Source: Candidatus Blautia excrementipullorum
Lineage (GTDB): Bacteria; Bacillota; Clostridia; Lachnospirales; Lachnospiraceae
Assembly: GCA_019118645.1 (NCBI GenBank)
Contig: DWYN01000112.1
Span: 1 to 64,000 of the forward strand
Length of the DNA stretch: 64,000 nucleotides
Direction: 5' to 3'
A program made the position numbers and the translations under genes. Shown piece by piece: positions 27,115 through 37,032 of the stretch. The notes beneath the pieces were generated by a model that saw only the letters and a program-made list of their open reading frames with translations, was not told the DNA's origin and ran no database searches. Positions within the stretch are counted from its first letter, which is position 1. Every line of letters starts with the position of its first letter.

Positions 27115-27159
27115 CTCCTCGCCGCCGTCTGTCTATCTGTCAAATTGACTGGAAATCAG

Positions 27160-27190
27160 AAAAGCCCGGGATATTCATATCCAGGCTTTT
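27160..27190 (-). terminator. Terminator after the YesN-like regulator
   Basis: AAAAGCC (160-166) pairs with GGCTTTT (184-190), and GGATAT pairs with ATATCC inside. The stem lies 17 bp past the regulator stop. The run of T is within the arm, so efficiency may be moderate. Confidence 0.55.
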
Positions 27191-27206
27191 CATAATAACA
27201 GCAAAA

Positions 27207-28727
27207 TTAAATTTTTATTTCCTTATCATTATCGTTGGAAATTTCCCTCAGGAATTCAGATGGGCTTTTTCCTGTATAAGACCGGAAAAGTCTGCTGAAA
27301 TAAAACTGATCTTCGTATCCCACCATCGCCGCAACGTCTTTAATAAAACTGTCCGGCTTCTCACGAAACAGTTCTTTTGCCCGATTCATGCGCAATTCTG
27401 TCAAATGCTGGCTAAACGAATTGCCTGAATATTTTCGAAACAGACGGCTCATATATGGCTGAGAAATACCGAACTGATGGCAAAGCTCCATCAGCATGAT
27501 CGGTTTTCCCAGATTAAGTTTTAAATAGTGCTCAATTTTATCAAAATATTCCTGCGAATCCGCTTTGCCTTCTTCCAGCTCTTCTCTTTGAAAATTCAAA
27601 AAAATATCCATCAGACTGTCTGTCAGCATCTTGACAGAAACCGCATAGAAAAAAGCATCACTCAACAGATATTCACTTTCCGGCACGGATATTCTGCTGA
27701 GCCCGTTTTGTCTCATTACCGCCATGATTTCTCTGGTAAAATTTTCCATCCACAGCTGTGATGGCCGGTATTTTTCCAGCGCACTGTACCCTTTCCGGAT
27801 CTCAGACCTGATCCGGTCTGCTTTCTTTGTTCTTGCAGCGGCTTCCAGCTCCATCATGATATTTTCCTCAAGTTCGCGCAGCTCTCTTGCCTGCTGTCCG
27901 GAAATTTCCGGCGGTTCTGCCAGATTCACGCACTGTGTTACTCCTACACTGCTGCGCTGATCCAGCTCCTGATACATTTTCCGTATCTTCTCCTGCAATT
28001 CATTTACGGAAAATGGTCTGCTGTCATAGATCAGTGTATAATAATCCGGTTCTTTCCGTTGTTTCTGAATTTTCTCCATATAACGCAGAAAGTCTCTCTC
28101 TGATAACAGCTTCTTCGGAATCAGATACAGGGCTTCCATCTCATCCCGTCCGAAAATCAGAAACTGTTCATTGATATCCGAATATATTTCTCTCGTTTTA
28201 TCCATGGCAAACCGGCGCGGAAGTCCGTTTGTCCGTAAAATTGCCCCATAATACTGCCTGTAAGGTATATAGCGTTTCAGCTTCTGCATATCCGCTTTTT
28301 TCCCATTTCCGATTGTCCGCAGAATCCGGTTGCGCTCTGTATAATGGATTTTCCTGATTTTTACTGCCGCATGTTCCAGTGAGTTCAAAAGAGCCGAAGG
28401 CACAATTGGTTTCAGAAGATAATCGGTCACACCGGAACGTATCGCACTCTGTGCATATTCAAAGTCCTGATAACCGCTGACAATTATAAAACAAATCTCA
28501 GGAAATTCCTTTCGTATAATCGCAGCCAGCTCCACTCCGGATAAAAGCGGCATTTTAATATCACATATAACAAGATCCGGCACATACTCCCGAATTTTCT
28601 GCAGAGCCTCCTGCCCGTTTTCTGCAGTTGCCGCGATTTTATAATTCTCACATCGCTGTTCAATAATCAAACAGACAGACTTTAATGCAAGCGGTTCATC
28701 GTCCGCCACCAACACCCGATATTCCAT
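27207..28727 (-). CDS. YesN-like response regulator (receiver + AraC helix-turn-helix)
   Basis: A 506-residue transcription activator. The receiver domain holds the acidic pair in VLVADDEPLALKS and the phospho-acceptor in LVICDIKMPLLSG. A long middle region of about 270 residues follows. An AraC-type DNA-binding domain closes the protein (LMELCHQFGISQPYMSRLF, then GYEDQFYFSRLFRSYTGKSPSEF). Its start overlaps the kinase stop by 32 bp. YesM/YesN pairs usually control a nearby sugar importer, here the binding-protein operon ending just upstream. Confidence 0.94.
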   Translation of the reverse strand: MEYRVLVADDEPLALKSVCLIIEQRCENYKIAATAENGQEALQKIREYVPDLVICDIKMPLLSGVELAAIIRKEFPEICFIIVSGYQDFEYAQSAIRSGVTDYLLKPIVPSALLNSLEHAAVKIRKIHYTERNRILRTIGNGKKADMQKLKRYIPYRQYYGAILRTNGLPRRFAMDKTREIYSDINEQFLIFGRDEMEALYLIPKKLLSERDFLRYMEKIQKQRKEPDYYTLIYDSRPFSVNELQEKIRKMYQELDQRSSVGVTQCVNLAEPPEISGQQARELRELEENIMMELEAAARTKKADRIRSEIRKGYSALEKYRPSQLWMENFTREIMAVMRQNGLSRISVPESEYLLSDAFFYAVSVKMLTDSLMDIFLNFQREELEEGKADSQEYFDKIEHYLKLNLGKPIMLMELCHQFGISQPYMSRLFRKYSGNSFSQHLTELRMNRAKELFREKPDSFIKDVAAMVGYEDQFYFSRLFRSYTGKSPSEFLREISNDNDKEIKI

Positions 28728-30495
28728 CCTCGCCTCTCCTGTTCAGCCATTCTCCAACCGTTACCTCTACTCCGCCTGACGGAAGATTCCGTATAGAAAA
28801 GATCAATGCATCATGATACAGCAAAAAGCATCTGGCATATGTGTTTACCAGCCCCATACCTCCGATTTCCATTTCCATCCCTCCGCGGTTCTCCAGGTTT
28901 TTGCGCACATTCTTAATCTTTTCCCGGATTTCCCTTAGTTTTTCTTCATTAATGCCCTCCCCGTTATCCTGCACCCGAATCCCCCAATGGTCAGAATACA
29001 TGGTTCCGATCACCTGTATTATCATTCTCCTGTCAGAATGACCGTATGCATGAGCCAGAATATTTTCCACGAACTGATGCAGTGTCATTTTCGGAAGCAG
29101 CTTATCTCTGACCGCAGAATCTATAGAAACATCAAAAGATATTTTATCTCCATAACGCGCCTTCAGCAGATACAGATAATTTTCCAGATAATTCATTTCC
29201 TGCTCTGTCTTCACATACCGCTCTTTATTGTTTGTTGAATACCGCAGCATACTGGCCAATGCTCCGCACATGTCGCAGATCATATCATCGTTATTTTCAA
29301 TTCCTCGTCCGGAAATGATGTTCAGCACATTATAAAGAAAATGAGGATTGATCTGTGCCTGAAGCGCATCAAACTGTGCCTGCATCTGAAGCATCAGCGC
29401 CCGTTTTTCACTGTTCACCGCCTGACTCAGACGCTTTGTCATAGCCTGATAGGAATTTGCCAGTGTTCTGACCTCATCCAGGCCATAATCTGTTTCTATA
29501 GCCTGAATATCCAGATTCTCCAGACTCGTCTGTTCGATTACTCCCCGCAGCTCTCTGATTGATTTTGTAAGAATGTAAGACCATAGAATAATCAGCAGCA
29601 AACAGACTCCAAAGGCAATAATAGCCGCTGCCATTGCTGTGATAAGAATCGCTTCCCTTCCATCTCCTTCTGCAATTTCCGGTATATAGGCAATGACGCT
29701 GAGGTCGAATTCTTCAGAACTGCTTCTGGATACAAGCATCCCGGATGTTTTCTCTTCCTCTGACTCCGCCTTCTCACACAGACTCCGCAGACTTTCTGTA
29801 TCTGAATAATCGCCGTTGCTGGAATACATCACTTCCTCACCGTTTGCTACAATGACAAACTCTGCCCCAGGTGCTGCCACAGCCAAAGTAGAAAGGCTCT
29901 CTATCGTATTTTCCACTTCCAGAAATCCCATCTGGTATCCCTGAAGCGCTTTCATCACAGAATAAACCTCCGGCCCGTCCGTCCTTCCCCATTCATCTGT
30001 ATGCGCACCGATCAGAACCGTTTTTCCTTTCGCCTGAATAGCCCGTTCCAGATAGGAAATCGTTCCCAGATCAAAATCTGTGGAAACCTGCCGTGCTTCT
30101 TTTGCATTAAAGCTGCTGACCAGATCGCCCAGCTGATTATAGAATACTGTCCTGTAAGAATTCTTGAGAATATACTCTGTATTAAACCCATTGCTCAGTG
30201 TTGTTCTTGCATTTAAAACATAAGAGCTCTGTACTTCTCTGTCCGAAATTCTCCCAAGTGTCTCAATACTGTCCAGCATATCATAATCTGACAGAATATA
30301 ATAAATGATGGCATCCATCGTACGGAATCGATCCTCCATCTGGGAAACAAGCTGAGCAGAAGTTACATCCAGGCTGTTTTTCTGACGTTTCACTTCATAG
30401 TCCAGACTGATACTGTATACAACACTTCCAAGAGCAATGCTCAGCAAAAGCGCAATCGTTGCATAACCAAGGATGAGTTTTGTCTGATACTTCAT
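28696..30495 (-). CDS. YesM-like sensor histidine kinase
   Basis: A 599-residue membrane kinase. A first helix spans residues 7-27 (LILGYATIALLLSIALGSVV), an extracytoplasmic sensor part follows to about 275, and a second helix (AAAIIAFGVCLLLIILWSYIL) precedes a HAMP linker. The His_kinase motif is FDALQAQINPHFLYNVLNII, with HATPase motifs (HQFVENILAHAYG, VQDNGEGI, GGMGLVNTYAR). ATG 30495 has AGAGGAG upstream. It probably senses the glycan or the loaded binding protein. Promoter and leader hairpin upstream suggest transcription separate from the enzyme genes. Confidence 0.94.
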   Translation of the reverse strand: MKYQTKLILGYATIALLLSIALGSVVYSISLDYEVKRQKNSLDVTSAQLVSQMEDRFRTMDAIIYYILSDYDMLDSIETLGRISDREVQSSYVLNARTTLSNGFNTEYILKNSYRTVFYNQLGDLVSSFNAKEARQVSTDFDLGTISYLERAIQAKGKTVLIGAHTDEWGRTDGPEVYSVMKALQGYQMGFLEVENTIESLSTLAVAAPGAEFVIVANGEEVMYSSNGDYSDTESLRSLCEKAESEEEKTSGMLVSRSSSEEFDLSVIAYIPEIAEGDGREAILITAMAAAIIAFGVCLLLIILWSYILTKSIRELRGVIEQTSLENLDIQAIETDYGLDEVRTLANSYQAMTKRLSQAVNSEKRALMLQMQAQFDALQAQINPHFLYNVLNIISGRGIENNDDMICDMCGALASMLRYSTNNKERYVKTEQEMNYLENYLYLLKARYGDKISFDVSIDSAVRDKLLPKMTLHQFVENILAHAYGHSDRRMIIQVIGTMYSDHWGIRVQDNGEGINEEKLREIREKIKNVRKNLENRGGMEMEIGGMGLVNTYARCFLLYHDALIFSIRNLPSGGVEVTVGEWLNRRGEDGISGVGGGR

Positions 30496-30518
30496 GATAT
30501 TTTTTCTCCTCTGACTGT

Positions 30519-30564
30519 GAAAAAAGAGCTGCCTGCACATCCGGACTATAAGTATGCAGACAGC
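30519..30564 (-). terminator. Leader terminator/attenuator before the YesM gene
   Basis: GCTG/CAGC (528-531 with 561-564) and CTGCA/TGCAG (533-537 with 555-559) form one stem. On the minus strand TCTTTTTTC follows directly. It lies between the promoter at 30579-30607 and the kinase ribosome site, so it can cut the kinase transcript short. An A-rich mirror before the stem would also let it work in reverse. Confidence 0.7.
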
Positions 30565-30578
30565 CTGTGCCTTTTTTC

Positions 30579-30607
30579 ATTATAGCAAAAAAACAGGGAA
30601 TTCTCAA
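30579..30607 (-). promoter_or_regulatory. Promoter of the YesM/YesN genes
   Basis: On the minus strand TTGAGA (602-607), 17-bp spacer, TATAAT (579-584). It gives a leader of about 75 nt containing the hairpin at 30519-30564. Confidence 0.75.
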
Positions 30608-30638
30608 TTTTTCCGCCTGCAGACCTCCATGGATTACA

Positions 30639-31589
30639 TTACACAAGGCGATTTTCCGGTTCTCTTCCACGAAGGACATCCAATACAATTTTCGCAGTCA
30701 CACACGATGTTGTCTCACAGTTTTCGTAGGTTTCCGCCGATGTATGCGGTGTCATAATCACTCTGTCACTTGACAGCAGTGGATTCTCTCTGGTAATCGG
30801 TTCCCTCGCATAGACATCCGTAGCAAAACCTGCTATTTTTCCCGTCCGGATCGCCTCAGCCACATCCTTTTCTTTTACAAGACTTCCTCTCGCAGTGTTT
30901 ACGAGATATACACCGTTTTTCATCTTTGTGATGTTTTGCGAATTGATGATTCCAATCGTTTCCGGAACAGCGGGCAGATTCACGGAAATCACATCACTTC
31001 TTTTCAGCACTTCCTCAAAAGACACCATTTCCACTCCCAGACGTTCCGCTTCTTTTTCATCCACATATTTGTCATATGCGATCAGAACAGGAGAAAAAAC
31101 TTTCAGTTTTTCACAGATATTCCGCCCGATTGAGCCAAATCCCAATATACCGACTGTACAGTTTTTGAGTTCATGCATCATAATACGCGGCCATTTTCCT
31201 TCTTTTGTTTCTTTATTTAACCATACGATCTGCCTGGTTAATCCCAGAATCAGAGCCACTGCTTGTTCTGCGACTGCAGTCGTATTAATTCCCGGACAAT
31301 TGCAGACTGCAATTCCATGCCTTTTTGCTGCTTCCAGGTCAAAATTATCCACTCCTACTCCGAATCGAACAAGCACCTTCATTTTAGGTGCCGCCCTGAA
31401 TATCTGTTCGCTCCAGACATCCGCACCGGCAATTGCACCGTCCACATCCCCTACCAGCTCTTCCAGCTCCTCAGCAGTAAACGGACGGCCGGACGTATTC
31501 TCAATAATTTCACAGCCTGCATCCTGCAGAATTCTTTTTCCGGCCTGACAGTATTTGGAATAATTGGTCACAGTGACTAAGATTTTCAT
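30639..31589 (-). CDS. D-isomer 2-hydroxyacid dehydrogenase (SerA-like)
   Basis: A 316-residue NAD-dependent dehydrogenase that interconverts 2-keto acids and D-2-hydroxy acids. The nucleotide fold shows GILGFGSIGRN, followed by VNTARGSLV, with catalytic residues in VRFGVG (Arg region), a downstream Glu in YAREP and the histidine in MTPHTSAETY. It lacks the C-terminal ACT domain of biosynthetic SerA, so a catabolic role is more likely. It is the last enzyme gene of the sugar operon. Candidate substrates are hydroxypyruvate, glyoxylate or a sugar-derived keto acid; none is proven. Confidence 0.88.
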   Translation of the reverse strand: MKILVTVTNYSKYCQAGKRILQDAGCEIIENTSGRPFTAEELEELVGDVDGAIAGADVWSEQIFRAAPKMKVLVRFGVGVDNFDLEAAKRHGIAVCNCPGINTTAVAEQAVALILGLTRQIVWLNKETKEGKWPRIMMHELKNCTVGILGFGSIGRNICEKLKVFSPVLIAYDKYVDEKEAERLGVEMVSFEEVLKRSDVISVNLPAVPETIGIINSQNITKMKNGVYLVNTARGSLVKEKDVAEAIRTGKIAGFATDVYAREPITRENPLLSSDRVIMTPHTSAETYENCETTSCVTAKIVLDVLRGREPENRLV

Positions 31590-31641
31590 TTTTCTTCATT
31601 CCTTTCCTCTTTCAGAGATTCTGATCATACTGCAGCGTTGC

Positions 31642-32586
31642 TCAATCACATAATTTCTCATTTTGACAGATTCCAAGATATTTTTTCATATCTTCTGTCA
31701 GGCGGATCAGCTGATCCACCTCCAGACGTCCGGTATCATTCAGCAATGCCGGATCTTTTGTGCGTGTCTGCAGCGAACGGAAGTTATGAATCGTTTTATG
31801 AAAATACTTCGCGTTGACAGGATAAATCTGACGCTCAATCAAAGAAGCCACTGTAAGAAAATCTGCAAGTCTGCGGGCTTTTTCCGGCTCCTTTTCCGCA
31901 TTTTCCACCAGCCATACATAAAGTTCCGGATGGAAATTCGCCATTACGCCGCTGAACCCCGCTGCTCCCAGATGCAGCGTTTCCAGCAAAGTGGACGTGT
32001 TCGCATTAAATAAAAGGACTGTGCTTCCGCGGATAATATCCAGTTTTTTCTGTATATCATCGAGGCTGCAGCTGGTATCCTTTATAAAATAGAACCTGGA
32101 AGTTGCAGCACACCATGCCAGTTCTTCCGGCGTAATCAGCCTTTTATAAGGATACGGGCATTCATAAAATCCCAGTGGAAGTTCCTCCGGAAGCGCGTCC
32201 ATCACCTTCCGGAGATTATTCATCCACACATCATCATCTTCCTCTTTTTTTGCAAATCGGTTTGTGATTAAAATCAGCGCATCAATTCCTGTCTCCGCCA
32301 TTTTCTGAAGCTCAGTGATCTGGTCTTCAACTGCTTCCGAAACATGCCCTGATGCAACAACGGGTACTCTTCCCGCAGCCGCTTTTACAACAAATTCCGC
32401 AATTTTCAGACGCTCCTCCAGAGACAGAAAAAACATTTCACTGGACTGACAGTCTGCAAATAATCCATCCACTCCCTTTTCAATATACCAGTCCACCAGT
32501 CTCCCAAGCGATTCATAATCCACCTGATCATCTTCTGTAAAGGGAGTCAGCATAACCGGATAAACCCCTCTATTAAATGACCTCAT
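31642..32586 (-). CDS. DHDPS/N-acetylneuraminate lyase family aldolase
   Basis: A 314-residue class I aldolase-type protein. The Schiff-base lysine is K169 in YFIKDTS, and the active-site tyrosine region is GFYECPYPYKR near residue 141. The substrate-carboxylate loop normally reading GTTGE is here DCQSSEM near residue 47, so the substrate differs from dihydrodipicolinate. Members cleave or form bonds to pyruvate from 2-keto-3-deoxy sugar acids or sialic acids. In this operon it most likely splits a product of the imported glycoside into pyruvate and an aldehyde, which is inference. Confidence 0.88.
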   Translation of the reverse strand: MRSFNRGVYPVMLTPFTEDDQVDYESLGRLVDWYIEKGVDGLFADCQSSEMFFLSLEERLKIAEFVVKAAAGRVPVVASGHVSEAVEDQITELQKMAETGIDALILITNRFAKKEEDDDVWMNNLRKVMDALPEELPLGFYECPYPYKRLITPEELAWCAATSRFYFIKDTSCSLDDIQKKLDIIRGSTVLLFNANTSTLLETLHLGAAGFSGVMANFHPELYVWLVENAEKEPEKARRLADFLTVASLIERQIYPVNAKYFHKTIHNFRSLQTRTKDPALLNDTGRLEVDQLIRLTEDMKKYLGICQNEKLCD

Positions 32587-32641
32587 TCTCTTTCCTCCTC
32601 TGTTCTGAAATTCCCGCTGTTCACACAGCAGAACCGGGATT

Positions 32642-33796
32642 TCATCCGGAATATTTTTTTATATAACGACACATCCTGCGAATACCTTCACACAGCGCGG
32701 TCATCTCTGTTCCGCAGGAAATGCGGACCATCTGTCGGGATGATTCCCCAAATGTTCCTCCCGGCGCTACCGCCACATGTTCATCCGCCAGAAGTTTCAA
32801 TGCAAATTTCTCCGAATCCATGCGACAGCAGGAGATATCTGCCATCATATAAAAAGCACCGTGAGGAAAATAAAAATCCACATTTTCTTCCCCGAATACA
32901 GCGGCTGCCGCATCCCGTCTCTTCTTATAGTCTCTGCGTGAAATTTCTACAAAATCCTGAGGACCGGTGATTGCCGCTTCTGCTGCTTTCTGCGCAACTG
33001 CAGTAGCATTTCCGATCATTGGAACCATCAGCTGCTTCATCAAAGAAATGATTTCTTCTGACGCAATCGCATATCCGATTCTCCATCCTGTCATCGCGTA
33101 CTTTTTAGATACACCCGAAATCAATATGACTCTCCCGTCCTGATCCAGGGATTTCAGAGAAATATGTTTTCCCTCATAAATCAGATAATCATATACTTCG
33201 TCAGAAATTACATACAGGTCATATTTTCTCGCCAGATCCAGAATCATCCGGATCGTTTCCTCATGAAAAACAGCACCAGTCGGATTGGAAGGCGTGTTTA
33301 CCACAATCGCTTTTGTTTTCTCTGTAATCAATGGTTCTATATTTTCCCGCCCCGGCTCAAATCCTTTATCTGCCGGCATGATATACGGAACCGGCTTTAA
33401 ACTGTTTGACATCACCTGCATAGTATAGACAGGCCAGCCAGGATCCGGAATGAGCACTTCATCTCCGGGATTGCCCAGACATCCCAGAACAATATCCAGT
33501 GCCATCGTAGCGCCGGCAGTAACAACAATCTGCCCGGTGTTCACATCAATGCCCAATCTCTCCGAAAAATCTTCGGCCAATGCATTCCTCAGTGACTGAA
33601 TTCCCGGTACAGACGTATACTTGGTAAATCCCTCGTCCATTGCCCTGGCAGCCGCTTCACAGATATAATCAGGTGTTTTGAAATCAGGTTCCCCTGTTTC
33701 CAGTCTGATCGCATCCGGTATTTCTCTGGCTGCTTCCTGCAGTTTTCGAATTCCTGACTGTGGCAGATTTTTTACAATTCTGGATAATTCTTTCAT
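32642..33796 (-). CDS. PLP-dependent class I/II aminotransferase
   Basis: A 384-residue fold-type I enzyme. The cofactor lysine is in LISGVSKKYAMTGWRIGY, and VNTPSNPTGAVF, ISDEVYDYLIYEG and a late carboxylate-binding arginine (QMVRISCGT) are all present. The nearest visible resemblance is to aspartate/aromatic-type aminotransferases. The ATG at 33796 overlaps the stop of the hydrolase gene as TAATG, with GGAG upstream, so translation is coupled. An aminotransferase in a glycoside operon suggests that an amino sugar or amino acid moiety is being removed or installed. Confidence 0.9.
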   Translation of the reverse strand: MKELSRIVKNLPQSGIRKLQEAAREIPDAIRLETGEPDFKTPDYICEAAARAMDEGFTKYTSVPGIQSLRNALAEDFSERLGIDVNTGQIVVTAGATMALDIVLGCLGNPGDEVLIPDPGWPVYTMQVMSNSLKPVPYIMPADKGFEPGRENIEPLITEKTKAIVVNTPSNPTGAVFHEETIRMILDLARKYDLYVISDEVYDYLIYEGKHISLKSLDQDGRVILISGVSKKYAMTGWRIGYAIASEEIISLMKQLMVPMIGNATAVAQKAAEAAITGPQDFVEISRRDYKKRRDAAAAVFGEENVDFYFPHGAFYMMADISCCRMDSEKFALKLLADEHVAVAPGGTFGESSRQMVRISCGTEMTALCEGIRRMCRYIKKYSG

Positions 33797-36700
33797 TACT
33801 TTTCTCTCCTGCACTTTAAAATCGGAGCCTTTAACAGCCCTGTCGGTTTTAACTGATATTCGTATGACCATTCATCGTCCACCGTGCGCCATGCATTCGG
33901 ACCATACCATATTTCTTCCTGATTGCAGTTATGTACACACCCAAAAGTATTAATTCTGCTGCCGTACACGGTAACGGATACAATATGTTCTCCTTCCGGA
34001 ACTATCCCCAGACTGCATCTATAAGGAGAGAAGGCAATTCTCCCCATTTTTCTTCCGTCAAGTTCCACACAAATGCAGGGAGAACGGAACATGTCAGCTT
34101 CTATTTCGTATTCCCCGCCTTCCGAATAGAAGGGAATTTCATATGTCACATTCCCACCATAAAAAGGATATCCCTGTCTGGTAATATCTCCAAATGCCAA
34201 AACCCTTCCCGGTGCTTTCAGAATCTGACAGATTCCCCGGACTTCCACAATAAACTCTCCCAGAAGAAATATATTTTCAACGTTCGTTCTGCTGTTATAT
34301 GGAATCTCCACCTGCAGAATATGTTTCCCCTCTGGCAGAACCGGGAGCGGGACAGTGCGGATGCATCGGTCTGTATACCATCCATCCTCCTTATTGATAA
34401 TTTCATATCCATCCAGAAAAAGCATTGTCTCCGTTCCGTTTTCCATTGCCACATGACATCCTTCCAGGTCGCAGGTGCATTCCACCGTATATTTTAGAGA
34501 AAGCCTGTGTTCTGTCGGTTCCTCCACATTTCTTGTCCACGGCTGGGCAAATGCTTCCATGCGCAGCGGGTAGCCAAGTTTTTTCCGGAAAAGATTGTCA
34601 ATTCTGAGGATTTCCTCCTTCTCCTGCCATTTTCCATTGTCAAAACGGTATTCCGCGATATCCAGAAGGCAAACATTCGGCTCGGATAGTCTTACCGGAT
34701 TCACATCCGGCAGCGGAAGTATTCTCCAGCAGTCTGTTTCCATGGTCTTTCTTCTGTTTACAGATTTCTTCCCTCTGTCTGCATTGGTATCTGTTTTACC
34801 TGTGCAGCTTTCCAGATGAAGGAGGAGGGAATCCTGGTCATACATTGTTCTGTACAAAACAGTATTTCCACACTTCCAGGTATAATCCGGCTGAAAGATT
34901 TCTCCGGTCAGTGTATCATAAATCATGACTTTCCATTTTCCGCGAATTGTAACCGTCAGTTCTTCTTTCACCGGAAGATCCACATTTCTCCGGCGGATCA
35001 GGGAACCACTATTGTCAAATATTGCGCTTTCCGGACTCTCTGTACGATTTACATGAGCCAGAAACAGCCAGCGATCATCCTCCTCTTCCCTCATCTGATA
35101 AATAATATTGGTACTGGCTGTCCCGTCTGCTTCTCTGATTTCAATTTCACGCAAATCCTCCAAAGCTTTCAGAATCTGCAGACGTCCGAAAGGAATCACG
35201 TCTGTTTTTTCCGCAAGCTTCCCTCCTCTGTCTGACGGACGCGCATTTTCAAGATACGGGATCTCTCCTGTAAAAATCACGCGGCCGCCCTGCTGTTTAA
35301 ATTTTTCCAATATATTCAGTGTTGTACTTCGAAGCGTATGGCAGTTTGGAACCAGAACCGCATCGTATTCCATTTCTCCCACTTTCAACCGAGGAAAGCT
35401 GCTTCCTGTGTCTTCCGTCTGTCCGGTCAGCAAGGGCAGAAGGGATTCACAGAGGAAATCAAAATCTATTGTGTTATATAGCAGCCATTCTGTCAGATGC
35501 CGGAAATTCGCATCCATTTCCTCTCGTATACCGGATGTCTGGTCCTTTGGCCCCCAGTACAGCCAGTAGGATTCTATCGGATGGATCACACCCAGACGGA
35601 CAAGAGGCTTTCCTCTGGTCATCGCCGTATTCACTCTCGCAAAGTGATCCTCCAGATAAGAGTATTCGCGATACCAGGGTGACTGACTGCCGATAGATGC
35701 CGGATAATCTCTCTTGGCTTCCCCGGCCATGGAAGTCCAGGTCAGATGTGGTACACGCACAGTCACTCCCAACGCGGCCTGCCAGTCCCCCTGCAGCTTA
35801 TGCCCGCGAAAATCAAAGTCCCAGTTTGTCACACCGTACAGCTCACTGAGCATTGCCTCTCTCCCGAATTGATGGACTGCACTTTCACATTGTTTCGCAG
35901 TATTCAGTTCTCTGCGGTCACAGAGCATATCAATCCCCGGAATATCAAAGGAACGGTATGAGCGCATGGCTTCTCCAAGAGCAGCTGTCTGTGACTTAAG
36001 AGTAGGCTCCTCCATCATATGTCCTGTCAGTGCAATACCGTGCTTCCGGCACCATCCGCCGATCTGATCCGCAAAAGCACTGGCAAATCTCTCCGCAATG
36101 TGGTCATGATACTCATAACGAATGACGGAAACCTGATTCTCCGGAAGCTCCCAGAACAGTTCCGGAAGATGTCCGAGAAGACTGTGTCCGTATTCATTTG
36201 AAAAACTTTCTTCCAGATCATCAGTAAATGGAATGATCACATCCTTTTTCTGCTCCGCATAGTCCAGACAGCGTTTGTGGCAGAACTGCGGCTCATCTGT
36301 GAAGATTGCCGGAACATTCCCGCCAAACTGTTCTCCCAAAAGTCCGGCATATTTCTCATGCGTCACTTCAATAAACCTGCGGACTGCAGCCGGATCCAAT
36401 GTGTTCAGATAAGCCTGGTCATTGAACCATGGATTGTCTCCCGAAACTTCCAGATAAGCAAACCACTCATCCCAGCCGGCCCTTGCGTTCTCTTCTTCCT
36501 TCAGTATCGCATATTCTCTGAGGCAACCGTTTTCCAGCCGAATCTGATACCTTGCAAGCCGAATGCGTTCATTGCTCCGAACGACCTGTCCGCTGGTTTT
36601 CTTTTCGCTTTTCACAATTTTTCCGTCCTGACACTCCGGCGTAAAAAGAAGGAAACGGATCCGATATCGATGCTCCCGGGTAACCAGGCCGCCTCCTGCA

Positions 36701-36996
36701 CCCGACGGCCACCGATCCTCATCATAAAGCCAGGTCAGCATCTGTTTTTCATTAAATTTTTCATTTGCATATTTTACCAGCCTGAGAAATTCTTCGCCCA
36801 TATAGGGGTGATCCATTCCGGTTCGACAGTGGATATGTCCGCCGCCCATTCCCATATCCTTCAGCGAATCGATGGTATCATCAATATTCTCTTTATTCAT
36901 CCGGCAGTTCCAGGCCCAAAACGGCGCTCCCCGGTATTCACTGCCGGGATTACGAAATACTTCAGCTGTCAATTTGTCTGTTTTTTTATATAGCAT
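33796..36996 (-). CDS. Large GH106-like glycoside hydrolase
   Basis: A 1066-residue protein without signal peptide, so cytoplasmic. The first third resembles GH106-type alpha-L-rhamnosidases: GAPFWAWNCRMNKENI, GMGGGHIHCRTGM, WLYDEDRWPSGAGGG and AIFTDEPQF. A beta-rich accessory part fills the C-terminal third, with a final ALGDITRQGYPFY-like domain. GH106 enzymes remove L-rhamnose, but this branch may act on other sugars. ATG 36996 with AAGGGAG seven bases upstream is preferred over GTG 37023. The importer genes precede it, implying intracellular cleavage of an imported glycoside. Confidence 0.8.
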   Translation of the reverse strand: MLYKKTDKLTAEVFRNPGSEYRGAPFWAWNCRMNKENIDDTIDSLKDMGMGGGHIHCRTGMDHPYMGEEFLRLVKYANEKFNEKQMLTWLYDEDRWPSGAGGGLVTREHRYRIRFLLFTPECQDGKIVKSEKKTSGQVVRSNERIRLARYQIRLENGCLREYAILKEEENARAGWDEWFAYLEVSGDNPWFNDQAYLNTLDPAAVRRFIEVTHEKYAGLLGEQFGGNVPAIFTDEPQFCHKRCLDYAEQKKDVIIPFTDDLEESFSNEYGHSLLGHLPELFWELPENQVSVIRYEYHDHIAERFASAFADQIGGWCRKHGIALTGHMMEEPTLKSQTAALGEAMRSYRSFDIPGIDMLCDRRELNTAKQCESAVHQFGREAMLSELYGVTNWDFDFRGHKLQGDWQAALGVTVRVPHLTWTSMAGEAKRDYPASIGSQSPWYREYSYLEDHFARVNTAMTRGKPLVRLGVIHPIESYWLYWGPKDQTSGIREEMDANFRHLTEWLLYNTIDFDFLCESLLPLLTGQTEDTGSSFPRLKVGEMEYDAVLVPNCHTLRSTTLNILEKFKQQGGRVIFTGEIPYLENARPSDRGGKLAEKTDVIPFGRLQILKALEDLREIEIREADGTASTNIIYQMREEEDDRWLFLAHVNRTESPESAIFDNSGSLIRRRNVDLPVKEELTVTIRGKWKVMIYDTLTGEIFQPDYTWKCGNTVLYRTMYDQDSLLLHLESCTGKTDTNADRGKKSVNRRKTMETDCWRILPLPDVNPVRLSEPNVCLLDIAEYRFDNGKWQEKEEILRIDNLFRKKLGYPLRMEAFAQPWTRNVEEPTEHRLSLKYTVECTCDLEGCHVAMENGTETMLFLDGYEIINKEDGWYTDRCIRTVPLPVLPEGKHILQVEIPYNSRTNVENIFLLGEFIVEVRGICQILKAPGRVLAFGDITRQGYPFYGGNVTYEIPFYSEGGEYEIEADMFRSPCICVELDGRKMGRIAFSPYRCSLGIVPEGEHIVSVTVYGSRINTFGCVHNCNQEEIWYGPNAWRTVDDEWSYEYQLKPTGLLKAPILKCRREK

Positions 36997-37032
36997 CGTT
37001 CTACTCCCTTCCGGTATTTTCACAGCAAAACA

